64,000 bases of DNA from an uncultured Winogradskyella sp. (GCF_947496485.1 NZ_CANMCZ010000007.1:1-64000); one strand, 5' to 3'. Counted from the first letter of the stretch, positions 1 through 8,138 are shown. Numbers and translations: made by a program. Notes: generated by a model not told the origin, from the letters alone.

Positions 1-90
1 GCGGAATTTTCCTATGGTTCGTTTCCTTTTACTAACTTAGACCTAGACAACACAACGAAATCATACACAATCCCGTTGGCAATAATTACA
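1..90 (+). repeat. attC-like palindromic repeat, copy A (right half)
   Basis: This is the right half of a dispersed repeat that recurs at 3611-3745 and 4331-4478. Shared landmarks in order are GCGGA(A)TTTTC, GGTTYG, ACTAA-TTAG, a variable stretch, CATACA, and the end box CCGTTGGCA (72-80). The left half lies before the window. It sits beside the 3' end of the BNR protein gene on the minus strand, so that gene is framed by copies A and B. Confidence 0.7.
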
Positions 91-158
91 TAAAAACCAA
101 ATAGAAAAAATTAGACCGATTTCATTTAATAAGCCTAGATTTCTAAGAACGTAAACCA

Positions 159-3100
159 TCAATTCTTCGGCAGTGCCTCTCCTTCCATCCACGGTGCACC
201 TGCCTTAACCAAATCCTTTGCCAATTTCGATAATTTCCCTTGACTAAGTTCCAATTGTGACTGTGATGAACTTAACTGCTCATTGATTAGCTGTAAAGCG
301 TTTTTATGATTGGTTGTAGGACCATACGTTGAATGATCAATTCCAATTTGTAAAGAAAATAATCTACCGACAACTGTCGGCTTCGTTTTTTCTCCAGGTT
401 CTAACTTCGATTTTTCACCATTTAGCTCTTGGTCAATTTTCAGAAGTTCCATTCGTACTTCTGCCAATCGATTATCAAAACTACCAGCTGTTGTTGGTGA
501 ATGACTCAATACTTTTTTCATACGCTCTACACGCGTCAAAGAATTTCTTAAACTAATTTGAATTGCAGAATGCAAACGTACGGCACTTTCATACTGTCGC
601 CAAAACCTTGCAACCTCTTCGGGTGTAGCACCTTCTAGTGCCCCTTTGCGTAAAGGCACAACCTCAAATTCTATGGGTTGTGATAAGGCTTTCACCACGC
701 CATTAATCTGCTGAAAAAGCGACACAGAATATTTTCCTGGTGCAACCATTAATGCTTTTGGTCTATCATCCCACATAGGTGTCGGAGGTTCAACCATGGA
801 AATAGCATTAGGAGAAGGATACCTCAAATCCCAAGCGACTCTATGAAATCCTTTTTTGGCCTTACCGTCTATACGTCTAACGACAGCGCCATTTGTATCT
901 TTAATTTCAACCCATACTTTGGGTGGGTTTTCCATTCGTTCCGCCTCTAAGGCTTCCCAGCCAGGGAAAGCGATATGGTGTTTAGTTCTCTTTTCTTTGG
1001 TGGCCCGAATTTCCTGTTTTGTTTTTAAATCATCTTTCAAATAGTAAGTAAAGACAGCACCAAATGGAGGATTATCAGCTACAAAATGGTCAGCACCCTG
1101 ATCACCTTTTTTTCCATCAAAACCGAGATGACCACGAGGAATATACCACCATGCTTTTCGAGTAGAAAACAAAGTAGCGTCATTTTTTAAAACTTCATCA
1201 TTGACTTCTCGTAATACACTTATATCATCAAAAACATAAAAACTCCGTCCAAATGAAGCTGCAACCAAATCATTTTCTCTCCGCTGAATCGCCAAATCTC
1301 GAAATGATATGGTAGGGACACCACCTTGGAGTTTTATCCACTTTCCACCAGCATTGGGAGAAAAATAAATACCAAATTCAGTTCCTGCAAACCACAAATC
1401 TCTTTTTACATGGTCTTGAACAAGACGCCAAACTAAGTTCCGTTGAGGCAAATTATTTTGAATCGGCTTCCAAGTTTTTCCTTGGTCCCTACTTTTTAAA
1501 ATATACGGTTGGTAATCTCCATACTTGTGATTATCCATTGCCACGTAGACAGTATTCGCATCATGTAAATCGGCTTTGATGTCATTGATATAAGGTATTT
1601 TTGGCATCCCTTTTATAGTACTTACTTCTATTTTTCGCCAAGTTTTCCCATAATCTTCTGTCACTTGTATCAACCCATCATCAGTACCGATATATATTAA
1701 ATTTTCGTCAAGTGGTGATTGAGCAATAGAAGTAATGGTGTTATAATTGGACATGGCGTTCAAATCCCATGCATTATCCCAACTTTGTTGTTTTCCCATA
1801 ATCGGCAATTCTAAACGATTTTGGTTACGTGTTAAGTCTCCTGACAGCGTGCGCCAGTCATCACCGCGATTATCAGAAACCCAAAGTCGTTGTGATGCAT
1901 GAAAAATTCGTTCGGGTGCATGAGGACTTACTAAAATCGGTGCATCCCAATTATAGCGTTCGTAATCTTCGTTTGCTCCAGGTTGCGGTTGAATGTCCAT
2001 CACCTCGCCAGTAATCATATCTATTCTGGACAAGGTTCCCTCCTGTCGTTGTCCGTACATGATATTGGGGTTACCTGGTTCGGTAGCTGGTTGATGTCCG
2101 TCCCAATCTAAAACCACTTTCCAATCTGAATTTTGAATACCATGTATATTATCGGTTCGAGAAGGGCCGCCTTCAGTGGAATTGTCTTGTGTACCTCCAA
2201 AGATATTGTAAAAGGGCTCTGCATCATCAACCGCGACTTTATAAAATTGAGTCAAAGGAAGATTCCCCATAAAACGCCAATTTTCTGCTAAGTCAAAAGA
2301 TTCGTAAACACCTCCATCTGTCCCCATCAATAAATAATCAGGATCATCTTTTCTGAAAGCCAAAGCATGGTTATCGGAGTGCTTATGCTGTTCATTCATG
2401 CGGCGAAAATTTTTCCCACCATCTTCTGAAACCTGCACCCTCACATCCATCAAATACAATCTATCAAACTGATGCGGTGAAGCATACAACTCTTGATAAT
2501 AATGTGGTCCGGTTGCTCCAGATACCGCATCAGACATTTTTTTCCAAGTCGAGCCACGATCTGTTGAGCGATAAACACCTCCCTTTCGCCTGTCCAATTC
2601 AATAGCAGCGTATAACACGTCCGGTTTCTGTGGAGAAATTGCTAAGCCTATTTTACCCATATTAGATTCAGGTAAACCTATTTTGAGTTTTTCCCATGTC
2701 TCTCCTCCATCCGAACTTCGATACAATCCTGTTCCAGGGCCTCCACCCATGTAGGCGGCTACGGTTCGATGTCTATCCCAGGTAGCAGCATACATTTGGT
2801 CTGGATTGCGAGGGTCAATTACAATGTCAGTTACACCTGTCCATTCAGAATTCCCTAAAGTTTTTTTCCAATTTTTTCCGCCGTCGATAGATTTGTACAA
2901 TCCTCGTTCACCACCTTTTGTCCAAAGTGGACCTTGTGAGGCGACCCAAATCACGTCGGAGTTTTCGGGGTGAATCACAATTTTAGAAATATGGTTAGAA
3001 TTTTTAAGACCCATATTTTTCCAAGTCGTGCCACCATCATCGCTTTTATATACTCCATCTCCAAACGCCAAATGACGGCCACCGACATTCTCACCTGTAC

Positions 3101-3428
3101 CAACCCAAACCACGTGTGGATTATTAGGATCAACAGTCACGCAACCCGTGGCAAAAGAATCTTCTTTATCAAATATCGGCTTCCAAGTGACTCCAGCGTT
3201 TTCAGTTTTCCAAACCCCACCGGAGGCAACTGCAATGTACCAAGTATTATCATCTTCGGGATGAATGGCAATATCTGCAATTCGACCTGACATAAAAGCA
3301 GGCCCTATGCTTCGGAATTCTAGACCCTTAAAATTTTCGTCCGACCAAGGTTCGACATTTTTATCTTGAGCGAAGAGAAAGGTTAACGAGAATAAGCATA
3401 GTAGAAATGTAAAGAAGATGTTTCTCAT
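159..3428 (-). CDS. Secreted BNR-repeat/sortilin (VPS10)-like beta-propeller protein
   Basis: A 1089-aa exported protein with an N-terminal signal peptide (hydrophobic residues 3-18, cut after FAQ). The first ~730 residues hold many BNR/Asp-box motifs of the type S.DGG.TW (for example near residues 129, 181, 240 and 289), the hallmark of sialidase-fold and VPS10/sortilin beta-propellers. The remainder is a beta-rich domain followed by a helical tail. This family is common in Bacteroidota as 'glycosyl hydrolase' or 'VPS10 domain-containing protein', but no catalytic glycosidase residues can be assigned, so an enzymatic role is not claimed. It lacks an obvious T9SS C-terminal domain. The gene lies alone on the minus strand between two attC-like repeats, which suggests it belongs to the island segment. 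Confidence 0.85.
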   Translation of the reverse strand: MRNIFFTFLLCLFSLTFLFAQDKNVEPWSDENFKGLEFRSIGPAFMSGRIADIAIHPEDDNTWYIAVASGGVWKTENAGVTWKPIFDKEDSFATGCVTVDPNNPHVVWVGTGENVGGRHLAFGDGVYKSDDGGTTWKNMGLKNSNHISKIVIHPENSDVIWVASQGPLWTKGGERGLYKSIDGGKNWKKTLGNSEWTGVTDIVIDPRNPDQMYAATWDRHRTVAAYMGGGPGTGLYRSSDGGETWEKLKIGLPESNMGKIGLAISPQKPDVLYAAIELDRRKGGVYRSTDRGSTWKKMSDAVSGATGPHYYQELYASPHQFDRLYLMDVRVQVSEDGGKNFRRMNEQHKHSDNHALAFRKDDPDYLLMGTDGGVYESFDLAENWRFMGNLPLTQFYKVAVDDAEPFYNIFGGTQDNSTEGGPSRTDNIHGIQNSDWKVVLDWDGHQPATEPGNPNIMYGQRQEGTLSRIDMITGEVMDIQPQPGANEDYERYNWDAPILVSPHAPERIFHASQRLWVSDNRGDDWRTLSGDLTRNQNRLELPIMGKQQSWDNAWDLNAMSNYNTITSIAQSPLDENLIYIGTDDGLIQVTEDYGKTWRKIEVSTIKGMPKIPYINDIKADLHDANTVYVAMDNHKYGDYQPYILKSRDQGKTWKPIQNNLPQRNLVWRLVQDHVKRDLWFAGTEFGIYFSPNAGGKWIKLQGGVPTISFRDLAIQRRENDLVAASFGRSFYVFDDISVLREVNDEVLKNDATLFSTRKAWWYIPRGHLGFDGKKGDQGADHFVADNPPFGAVFTYYLKDDLKTKQEIRATKEKRTKHHIAFPGWEALEAERMENPPKVWVEIKDTNGAVVRRIDGKAKKGFHRVAWDLRYPSPNAISMVEPPTPMWDDRPKALMVAPGKYSVSLFQQINGVVKALSQPIEFEVVPLRKGALEGATPEEVARFWRQYESAVRLHSAIQISLRNSLTRVERMKKVLSHSPTTAGSFDNRLAEVRMELLKIDQELNGEKSKLEPGEKTKPTVVGRLFSLQIGIDHSTYGPTTNHKNALQLINEQLSSSQSQLELSQGKLSKLAKDLVKAGAPWMEGEALPKN

Positions 3429-3474
3429 TAGTTTGTTTTTTATGAATAAAATAATTATTTGATCGTAATTAATT

Positions 3475-3509
3475 CAAATATAAAGAATTATAAGCAGAAG
3501 TTAACTTCT
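3475..3509 (-). promoter_or_regulatory. Promoter of the BNR protein gene with a 14-bp palindrome
   Basis: On the minus strand a TATATTTG -7 box (3475-3482) matches the Bacteroidota TAnnTTTG consensus, 46 nt upstream of the start codon. Just upstream lies the perfect palindrome AGAAGTTAACTTCT (3496-3509). It could be an operator, but it does not have the tandem 21-bp spacing of the stress promoters further right. Confidence 0.45.
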
Positions 3510-3610
3510 CAAAAAGTATACTGACTGAGTCTGATTTTTGCTTTAAATATGCGTAAGAATTAAAAATTATACTAAATCACTACATTATAGAACACGAACA
3601 AATAACGAAA

Positions 3611-3745
3611 GCACAACACCGTATATAATTTATTGCTAGTTCTAGCCTGCTTACGAAAATCCTTGCGGATTTTCTATTTGGTTTGTATTTACTAAATTAG
3701 GTATTTAAAATACCCAACTAACCATACAAAAGACCGTTGGCAAAC
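3611..3745 (+). repeat. attC-like palindromic repeat, copy B
   Basis: The outer boxes GCACAAC (3611) and GTTGGCA (3735-3741) are near reverse complements. Inside them are ACCGTATATAA and CATACAAAAGACC, which also pair but with unpaired bases on one side. Two internal hairpins follow: GAAAATCC-TTGC-GGATTTTC (3655-3674), conserved with copy C, and GGTATTT-A-AAATACC, which replaces a different-sequence hairpin in copy C. The sequence is variable but the pairing is kept. The cassette gene starts 5 bp after the repeat. Confidence 0.75.
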
Positions 3746-3750
3746 ATTTG

Positions 3751-4326
3751 ATGAACAGACTACTAAAAATAATAGGAATAGTAATTATAACATATTTGTT
3801 TATATCATATGCTTTACCGAAAATAGTTGGAATTCCTATGGCTATGTGGAATTCTGGTCAATTTAGGAGTGAAAATTCTAAAATTATTAGAAAAGGTGAA
3901 ACTGAAGAACTGGATGAAATTATTACGGAAAATCTAAAAGGCGAATCTGATTTTAATCCTGAAATAGCATTGAAATCTATAATTGAACTTTATCAAAAAA
4001 ACAAAAATATAGTTGTCAAATCTAACGAAAATCCAATCGGAATTTATGTGATTTACGGCACTGATTATTGGAAAGAAGATTCTGAAACTTTTGAATTAAG
4101 TTTTTCACATCAGAAAGTTGATTCTAATAATGGCAATCTTTATGAATATAGAATTGATATGATTTATGAACCAAATGACTTCAAAGGAATTGAGGAATTT
4201 GATGTTAGATATAACTCGAATATGAATATCGGAGATTTTAAAAAGTCAGTTATAGAATCTATTGGATTTAAAAAAGCATTTGATATTGAGCCTACGAAAA
4301 TTGAAATTATTAAAGAACAGATATAA
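3751..4326 (+). CDS. Orphan membrane-anchored protein inside a repeat-bounded cassette
   Basis: A 191-aa protein of unknown function. Residues ~6-25 form one hydrophobic segment (signal anchor), followed by a mostly acidic soluble domain predicted to lie outside the cytoplasm. I do not recognise a family. The ATG at 3751 is preferred over an in-frame TTG at 3748. It begins 5 bp after repeat copy B and ends 4 bp before the conserved part of copy C, so the gene fills the space between two attC-like repeats almost exactly. That is the arrangement of a one-gene mobile cassette. No promoter is visible between the repeat and the start codon, so expression may come from within or beyond the repeat. 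Confidence 0.75.
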   Translation: MNRLLKIIGIVIITYLFISYALPKIVGIPMAMWNSGQFRSENSKIIRKGETEELDEIITENLKGESDFNPEIALKSIIELYQKNKNIVVKSNENPIGIYVIYGTDYWKEDSETFELSFSHQKVDSNNGNLYEYRIDMIYEPNDFKGIEEFDVRYNSNMNIGDFKKSVIESIGFKKAFDIEPTKIEIIKEQI

Positions 4327-4330
4327 AAAA

Positions 4331-4478
4331 CGGTTTGCCAACACCGTGTATAATTAATTGCTTGGGTTAGTGTTACTCGGAAAATCCTGCGGATTTTCCT
4401 AAGGTTCGGTTTCCTTTTGCTAAATTAGTTGCGCGACACTCGCAACTAAACCATACACGAACCGTTAGCAACAATTGC
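4331..4478 (+). repeat. attC-like palindromic repeat, copy C
   Basis: The outer boxes TGCCAAC (4336-4342) and GTTAGCA (4464-4470) are in the same order and orientation as the AAC/GTT core boxes of integron attC sites. The inner arms ACCGTGTATAA and CATACACGAACC pair with two extra unpaired bases on the right arm. The central hairpins are a perfect 9-bp stem GGAAAATCC-TGC-GGATTTTCC (4379-4399) and GTTGCG-loop-CGCAAC (4428-4446). Confidence 0.75.
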
Positions 4479-4720
4479 ATCGTAGCACTAACTTTTGCCA
4501 GCCTTCTTTTTTCGCGTTTTTTTAGAATTTTAAGCCAGATAAAACTGGAAACCCTTGTTACAGGTTAAAAATAACATTACTCCTTAACAATTTTAATTTA
4601 TATTTGATTAATATTAATTTAATAAACAGAAAATTTAAACTGCATACGATTCTGCATACGTTTTTAATAATTATTGATCTTTGAGCCCAGTAAACATGTT
4701 CTAAAATATGTCGCCCATGA
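4479..4720. other. AT-rich island end with a 9-bp direct repeat
   Basis: No gene is visible. The only structure I see is the direct repeat CTGCATACG at 4640-4648 and 4652-4660, separated by ATT (12-bp period). It lies ~60-80 bp from the tRNA-fragment attachment site and could be arm-type or excisionase binding sites of the lost or distant integrase; that is inference only. Confidence 0.4.
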
Positions 4721-4763
4721 GTTCATAACCCGGAGGTCACGAGTTCAATTCTCGTTCTCGCTA
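4721..4763 (+). other. tRNA(CAT) 3' fragment, an integration (att) scar
   Basis: The segment fits tRNA positions 31-73 exactly: loop TTCATAA with anticodon CAT, CCCGG anticodon-stem strand, 5-nt variable loop, T stem ACGAG/CTCGT around TTCAATT, 3' acceptor strand TCTCGCT and discriminator A. Upstream bases do not supply a D arm, the 5' acceptor strand (AGCGAGA expected) or even the 5' anticodon stem, so no intact tRNA exists here. Homology beginning in the anticodon loop is the classic crossover point of tyrosine recombinases. The intact tRNA should lie at the other end of the island, to the left of the window. Confidence 0.7.
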
Positions 4764-4768
4764 CAAAT

Positions 4769-4802
4769 AAAAACGGTTTAGTATTCACTAGACCGTTTTT
4801 TT
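4769..4802 (+). terminator. Terminator of the former tRNA gene
   Basis: A 14-bp stem AAAAACGGTTTAGT / ACTAGACCGTTTTT with a 4-nt loop ATTC and a T-run lies 5 nt after the tRNA fragment. Its presence shows that the right side of the fragment is the original chromosomal flank. It can also serve the converging mscS gene. Confidence 0.7.
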
Positions 4803-4846
4803 ACCAATTCTATTTGAATTAGTCTGTTGCTTAAGATTTGAATTTT

Positions 4847-5725
4847 TTATTTATTGTTCTCAACTTTCAGATTATTATCAAACTGTAAAGTTCTGATTGG
4901 GAATGGTATGTTAAACCCTTCTTTGTCATAAGCTTTCTTAATTTCAATAATAGCTTTGCTCTGAGCTTGTAGTTTCTGTAACCCACTATGGCCATCTATC
5001 CAAAAGCGGCAGATATAATTTATTGAACTTGCCCCAAATTCTGTAAAATAAAATTCTACTTCTTTACCCAGTTCTTCTTGATTATAAATTTTAGACACTG
5101 TGTCTTTTGTTACCTGCTCTACTCTTTCTAAATCAGATTCATAGCCTACACCACACTCTACAACAACTCTAATTTTGCTTGTTAATGTATAATTTTTAAA
5201 AGGATTTTCTATAATCATCTTGTTAGGAATTACCACAGTATTATTGTCGGCTTCTCTTATGACAAAATAATTTAAATTAATATCTATGACCTCTCCTGCG
5301 TATCCATTAGTTTCTAACCAGTCGCCTACTCTAATATTTTTTCTAAATGAAAGTACAATACCAGATATAGTATTAGAGAGTGTTCCTTGCAATGCCAAAC
5401 CAATTACCAGACCAGAAATACCAGCACCAGTTAGAAGACCTGTCAATGCTTTTCCTAAATTCAATGCTCCTAATGCTAAGAATAAACCAGCAAGAACAAC
5501 TACTACTGCTGCAAATCTTGCTATGAGCTTAGCTATTGAGGTTTGCTTTATCTGTTTTTTAGCAAGTTTTAGTGTTATATTGAATATTAACCTTGAAATA
5601 AAATAAGAAATAGTTAATACCAGTAACGCCACACCTATGTTCGGTAGATTGCGTATTAAGGCATCTAGCCACCCTTGTAACTTGTCGGTAACTTTTCCTA
5701 GTGAGGCTGCTGTTTCAGTTTTCAT
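4847..5725 (-). CDS. Small-conductance mechanosensitive channel, MscS family
   Basis: A 292-aa inner-membrane channel that opens under membrane tension to release solutes on osmotic downshock. Three hydrophobic segments (~30-48, 66-86, 92-125) precede a glycine/alanine-rich pore helix (LLTGAGISGLVIGLALQGTL, ~92-111) typical of MscS TM3, then the cytoplasmic beta domain (GDWLETNGYAGEV) and a C-terminal alpha/beta domain. The length equals that of E. coli MscS. It lies 58 bp downstream of dps on the same strand with no terminator between them, so it is probably the second gene of a dps-mscS operon under the tandem operator at 6274-6330. Confidence 0.93.
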   Translation of the reverse strand: MKTETAASLGKVTDKLQGWLDALIRNLPNIGVALLVLTISYFISRLIFNITLKLAKKQIKQTSIAKLIARFAAVVVVLAGLFLALGALNLGKALTGLLTGAGISGLVIGLALQGTLSNTISGIVLSFRKNIRVGDWLETNGYAGEVIDINLNYFVIREADNNTVVIPNKMIIENPFKNYTLTSKIRVVVECGVGYESDLERVEQVTKDTVSKIYNQEELGKEVEFYFTEFGASSINYICRFWIDGHSGLQKLQAQSKAIIEIKKAYDKEGFNIPFPIRTLQFDNNLKVENNK

Positions 5726-5783
5726 AATAGTTAATTTTAGTTATTTATTTAGTTTTAGTCAGTCTTTCTTTTGGGGTTAAAAT

Positions 5784-6251
5784 TTATTTATTAAGCCAAG
5801 CATTGAGCATCCAGCTATCCTTTTCTAATTCTCTCATGTACGCTCCTACCAAGTCAATAGTTCCCTCATCTTCAGCTTTTGCGGCCAAATCCATGGTTTT
5901 TTTCATTTGAACGAGTAAAATAGAATGATCCTTTAATAGTACTTGTACCATTTTTTCATCAGATATGAGTGATTCAGATTCCTCCAAGGAGGATGTTGAG
6001 AGATAATCACTAAATCTACTTATTGGATTAAAATTTAAGGTTAGTATACGCTCAGCTATCTCATCTACTTTTAACTTAGCATCGTTATACATTTCTTCGA
6101 ATTTATTATGTAAGTCGAAAAAACTATGCCCTTTGATATTCCAATGAAAATTTCTTAGTTTTTGATAGTATAAGTTGTAATCTGATAGTAAAATATTCAA
6201 TTGTTTTACTACTGGCGTTAAAGCCTCTTTATTCATATTTAGGTAATCCAT
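5784..6251 (-). CDS. dps: Dps-family DNA-binding ferritin-like protein
   Basis: A 155-aa four-helix protein of the Dps/mini-ferritin family, which oxidises Fe(II) with H2O2 and stores iron in a dodecamer while protecting DNA. The inter-subunit ferroxidase ligands can be placed by comparison with Listeria Dps: H36 (NFHWN), H48, E52 (usually Asp), D63 and E67 in KVDEIAERI. It has no long basic N-terminal tail, so DNA binding is not assured. A second in-frame ATG lies five codons in. The -7 box at 6274-6281 leaves a short leader to either start. It is the first gene of the probable dps-mscS operon. Confidence 0.93.
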   Translation of the reverse strand: MDYLNMNKEALTPVVKQLNILLSDYNLYYQKLRNFHWNIKGHSFFDLHNKFEEMYNDAKLKVDEIAERILTLNFNPISRFSDYLSTSSLEESESLISDEKMVQVLLKDHSILLVQMKKTMDLAAKAEDEGTIDLVGAYMRELEKDSWMLNAWLNK

Positions 6252-6273
6252 ATTTGTTAAATTTTGTTTAATA

Positions 6274-6330
6274 CAAAGATATAATGAAGGGCTTTCTGAG
6301 GTTTGCTCATATCAAACTGATATTAGCTCA
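6274..6330 (-). promoter_or_regulatory. Tandem GYTAA operator and promoter of dps-mscS
   Basis: Read on the minus strand: distal half TGAGCTAATA (6330-6321), proximal half TGAGCAAAC beginning exactly 21 nt later (6309), and the -7 box TATCTTTG beginning 28 nt after that (6281-6274). The same spacing recurs at eleven or more other promoters in the window. The segment also contains the inverted repeat GCTCATATCA-AAC-TGATATTAGC (6305-6327). Confidence 0.75.
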
Positions 6331-6466
6331 TAAACTGACAATAGTTGCACATTAAGGGAGTTTAAAACAAGTTTGTATCATCCTTGTTACTAGACACCAA
6401 ACTATGAAGTTGAAAGTGATGTGAAATCATAGCAAAATACGTAACGCTATGCATACTAGAATAAAT

Positions 6467-6502
6467 AAAGGGGGAGTATAGACATCTCTACACACCCCTT
6501 TT
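6467..6502 (-). terminator. Terminator of the DUF1328-lipoprotein operon
   Basis: AAAGGGG (6467-) pairs with CCCCTTT (-6501), with an interrupted inner stem, and a T-rich stretch follows on the minus strand. It lies 20 bp beyond the stop codon of the mini-lipoprotein gene. Confidence 0.55.
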
Positions 6503-6521
6503 ATATAAATACATTTTTTTA

Positions 6522-6662
6522 CTAATCTACTGCATCTTCAACATCGTCAGCAACATCTTCTACTGCATCTTCGACTTTTTCGCCTGTAGATTGCTCTCTA
6601 CAACTAGTAATAAATATTGAAAGTGTAAACATGATTAATAGAAATCTTGATAATATTTTCAT
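6522..6662 (-). CDS. Entericidin-like mini-lipoprotein
   Basis: A 46-aa product (MKILSRFLLIMFTLSIFITS then C) with a clear lipoprotein signal peptide ending in a lipobox before Cys21. The short mature part is acidic, with a repeated EDA/VEDV pattern (EKVEDAVEDVADDVEDAVD). It resembles entericidin/YtxH-adjacent small stress lipoproteins in size and composition only; homology is not claimed. It starts 46 bp after the DUF1328 gene on the same strand and is followed by a terminator, so the two probably form an operon. Confidence 0.75.
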   Translation of the reverse strand: MKILSRFLLIMFTLSIFITSCREQSTGEKVEDAVEDVADDVEDAVD

Positions 6663-6708
6663 CGATTTAAGTTTTAATTAATAATAAAAAATTTTTTAAC
6701 ACTTTATA

Positions 6709-6870
6709 CTACTTCTTGACTAAGCCTTTCAGTAAAGATGCCACAAATAGCACTAAAAATATAAAGAAAAGAACTTTAGCTATCGATGCAGCTCCTCCTG
6801 CAATTCCTCCGAAACCTAATACTCCTGCGATAATTGCTATGACTATAAATGTAATTGTCCAACGTAACAT
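6709..6870 (-). CDS. DUF1328 (UPF0391, YtjA-like) membrane miniprotein
   Basis: A 53-aa protein with two hydrophobic helices around a glycine/alanine-rich turn ([20 protein letters not shown]), the DUF1328 signature. E. coli YtjA belongs to this family; members are small inner-membrane proteins often found in stress regulons, with no known biochemical activity. It ends in a basic KGLVKK tail. It is the first gene of a two-gene unit under the operator at 6936-6992. Confidence 0.9.
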   Translation of the reverse strand: MLRWTITFIVIAIIAGVLGFGGIAGGAASIAKVLFFIFLVLFVASLLKGLVKK

Positions 6871-6935
6871 AATTTTGTGTTTTTAATGGTTAATAAGTTT
6901 ATAAGCAAGAGTGTCTTTCACTTTTGCTAACAATA

Positions 6936-6992
6936 CAAAGATCATTGAATTAGATTGCTTTGCTTAGTGCTATAGGATTAAATGTTAACTCA
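6936..6992 (-). promoter_or_regulatory. Tandem GYTAA operator and promoter of the DUF1328 operon
   Basis: Minus strand: distal half TGAGTTAACA (6992-6983), proximal half AGCACTAAG starting 21 nt later (6971), and -7 box GATCTTTG starting 28 nt after that (6943-6936). The box differs from TAnnTTTG only at its first base. Confidence 0.7.
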
Positions 6993-7103
6993 TTTACATG
7001 AAAAATTAGACAAGTCAACTGTAATTTTACTAGATTTACATTAATAGCAAATAAGCGTAATACGAATTGACTATTATCCTGTTTTGTTTTAATCTATTAG
7101 ATT

Positions 7104-8138
7104 ATGGGTGAAAAGTTAAGTGTCACAGATTTTGAAGCTAGCAATATCGTCCTTGATATGGCTAAAAATCTAGACATTGAATATGATATTGTAAACACAA
7201 ACGAATACTGTATTCGAATACCAGAATCCATGGGTTCTGGTTATGTTAAAGCCTATAGTTTTGATAACGGTATAAGTGTTGTTGAAACAGATTACTTTTT
7301 AAAAGAAGATTTGGTCTTTGAACTAGAACGTGGAAAAATACATCCTTTAAAAATAATTTTTAATCGAGAATCTGGTTATTATCATAAATTTAATGAAGAT
7401 GAATCTTACCGAGAGATAAAAAGTTTAGAAAGTGTTATAACCTCTAGCACGCCAACTAATAATCATATTTTTAAAATTCCCTCAAATACATCTGTTTGTA
7501 TTTTTAGTTTAGAAATAAACAGGAAATTGTTTGAACAAAAAATTGAAGATTTTCTTTCTGAAATGAATGATGATCTTATTGATTTATTCAGAGATGTTAA
7601 TGGTATTAATCAATTTTTCTACAAAGGGCATTATTCCTTAGATGTCTCAGGACTTATTTCTGAATTTACAGAATCGGAATTAGAAGGTTTTATGAGATCT
7701 GTATTTTTAGAAGGTAAGGCCTATGAAATCCTAGTAAATCAATTACAACTATATCTCGATGATTTAAATTCACCTGAAAAAAGAAAAATTCTACGTCGTG
7801 CTACGATTGAAAGCTTAAAAGAAGCTGTAGACATTATACAAAATGAAATTGAGAATATAGATAATATTAATATTTTGGCTAAACGCGTTGGTCTAAATCA
7901 AAATACACTGCAGCGTGGATTTAAGCACCTCTATAAATCATCGGTAAAAGAATATATTAAAAATCATAGAATAGAGAAAGCCAAAGATCTCCTTGAAACA
8001 ACCGATTTAAACATCACTGAAATAACTTATAAAATAGGAATTAATTCTAGAAGCTATTTTTCAAAGATTTTTAAGCAGCGATACGGACTAACACCAAAAG
8101 CCTATAAGTATAGAGCTAGACAAACAAATACAGGTTAG
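7104..8138 (+). CDS. AraC-family transcriptional regulator 1
   Basis: A 344-aa protein. The ~220-residue N-terminal part is a probable sensor/dimerisation domain. The C-terminal ~100 residues form the double HTH of AraC/XylS proteins: HTH1 around INILAKRVGLNQNTLQRGFK and HTH2 around NITEITYKIGINSRSYFSKI. It is one of four paralogues (7104, 8304, 10229, 15171) of nearly equal length with the shared recognition helix SRSYF.KIF. It is the most divergent of the four. It lies divergently from the DUF1328 operon. I could not find the tandem operator upstream of it, so it may be expressed constitutively or sit above the others. Confidence 0.9.
   Translation: MGEKLSVTDFEASNIVLDMAKNLDIEYDIVNTNEYCIRIPESMGSGYVKAYSFDNGISVVETDYFLKEDLVFELERGKIHPLKIIFNRESGYYHKFNEDESYREIKSLESVITSSTPTNNHIFKIPSNTSVCIFSLEINRKLFEQKIEDFLSEMNDDLIDLFRDVNGINQFFYKGHYSLDVSGLISEFTESELEGFMRSVFLEGKAYEILVNQLQLYLDDLNSPEKRKILRRATIESLKEAVDIIQNEIENIDNINILAKRVGLNQNTLQRGFKHLYKSSVKEYIKNHRIEKAKDLLETTDLNITEITYKIGINSRSYFSKIFKQRYGLTPKAYKYRARQTNTG

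Noticed and set aside
4700-4770. An intact tRNA gene
   Set aside because: Only positions 31-73 are present; the D arm and the 5' acceptor strand AGCGAGA are missing.
7000-7103. Tandem operator upstream of AraC regulator 1
   Set aside because: AGCGTAATA resembles a half-site but no TAnnTTTG box lies 28 bp downstream and no distal half 21 bp upstream.
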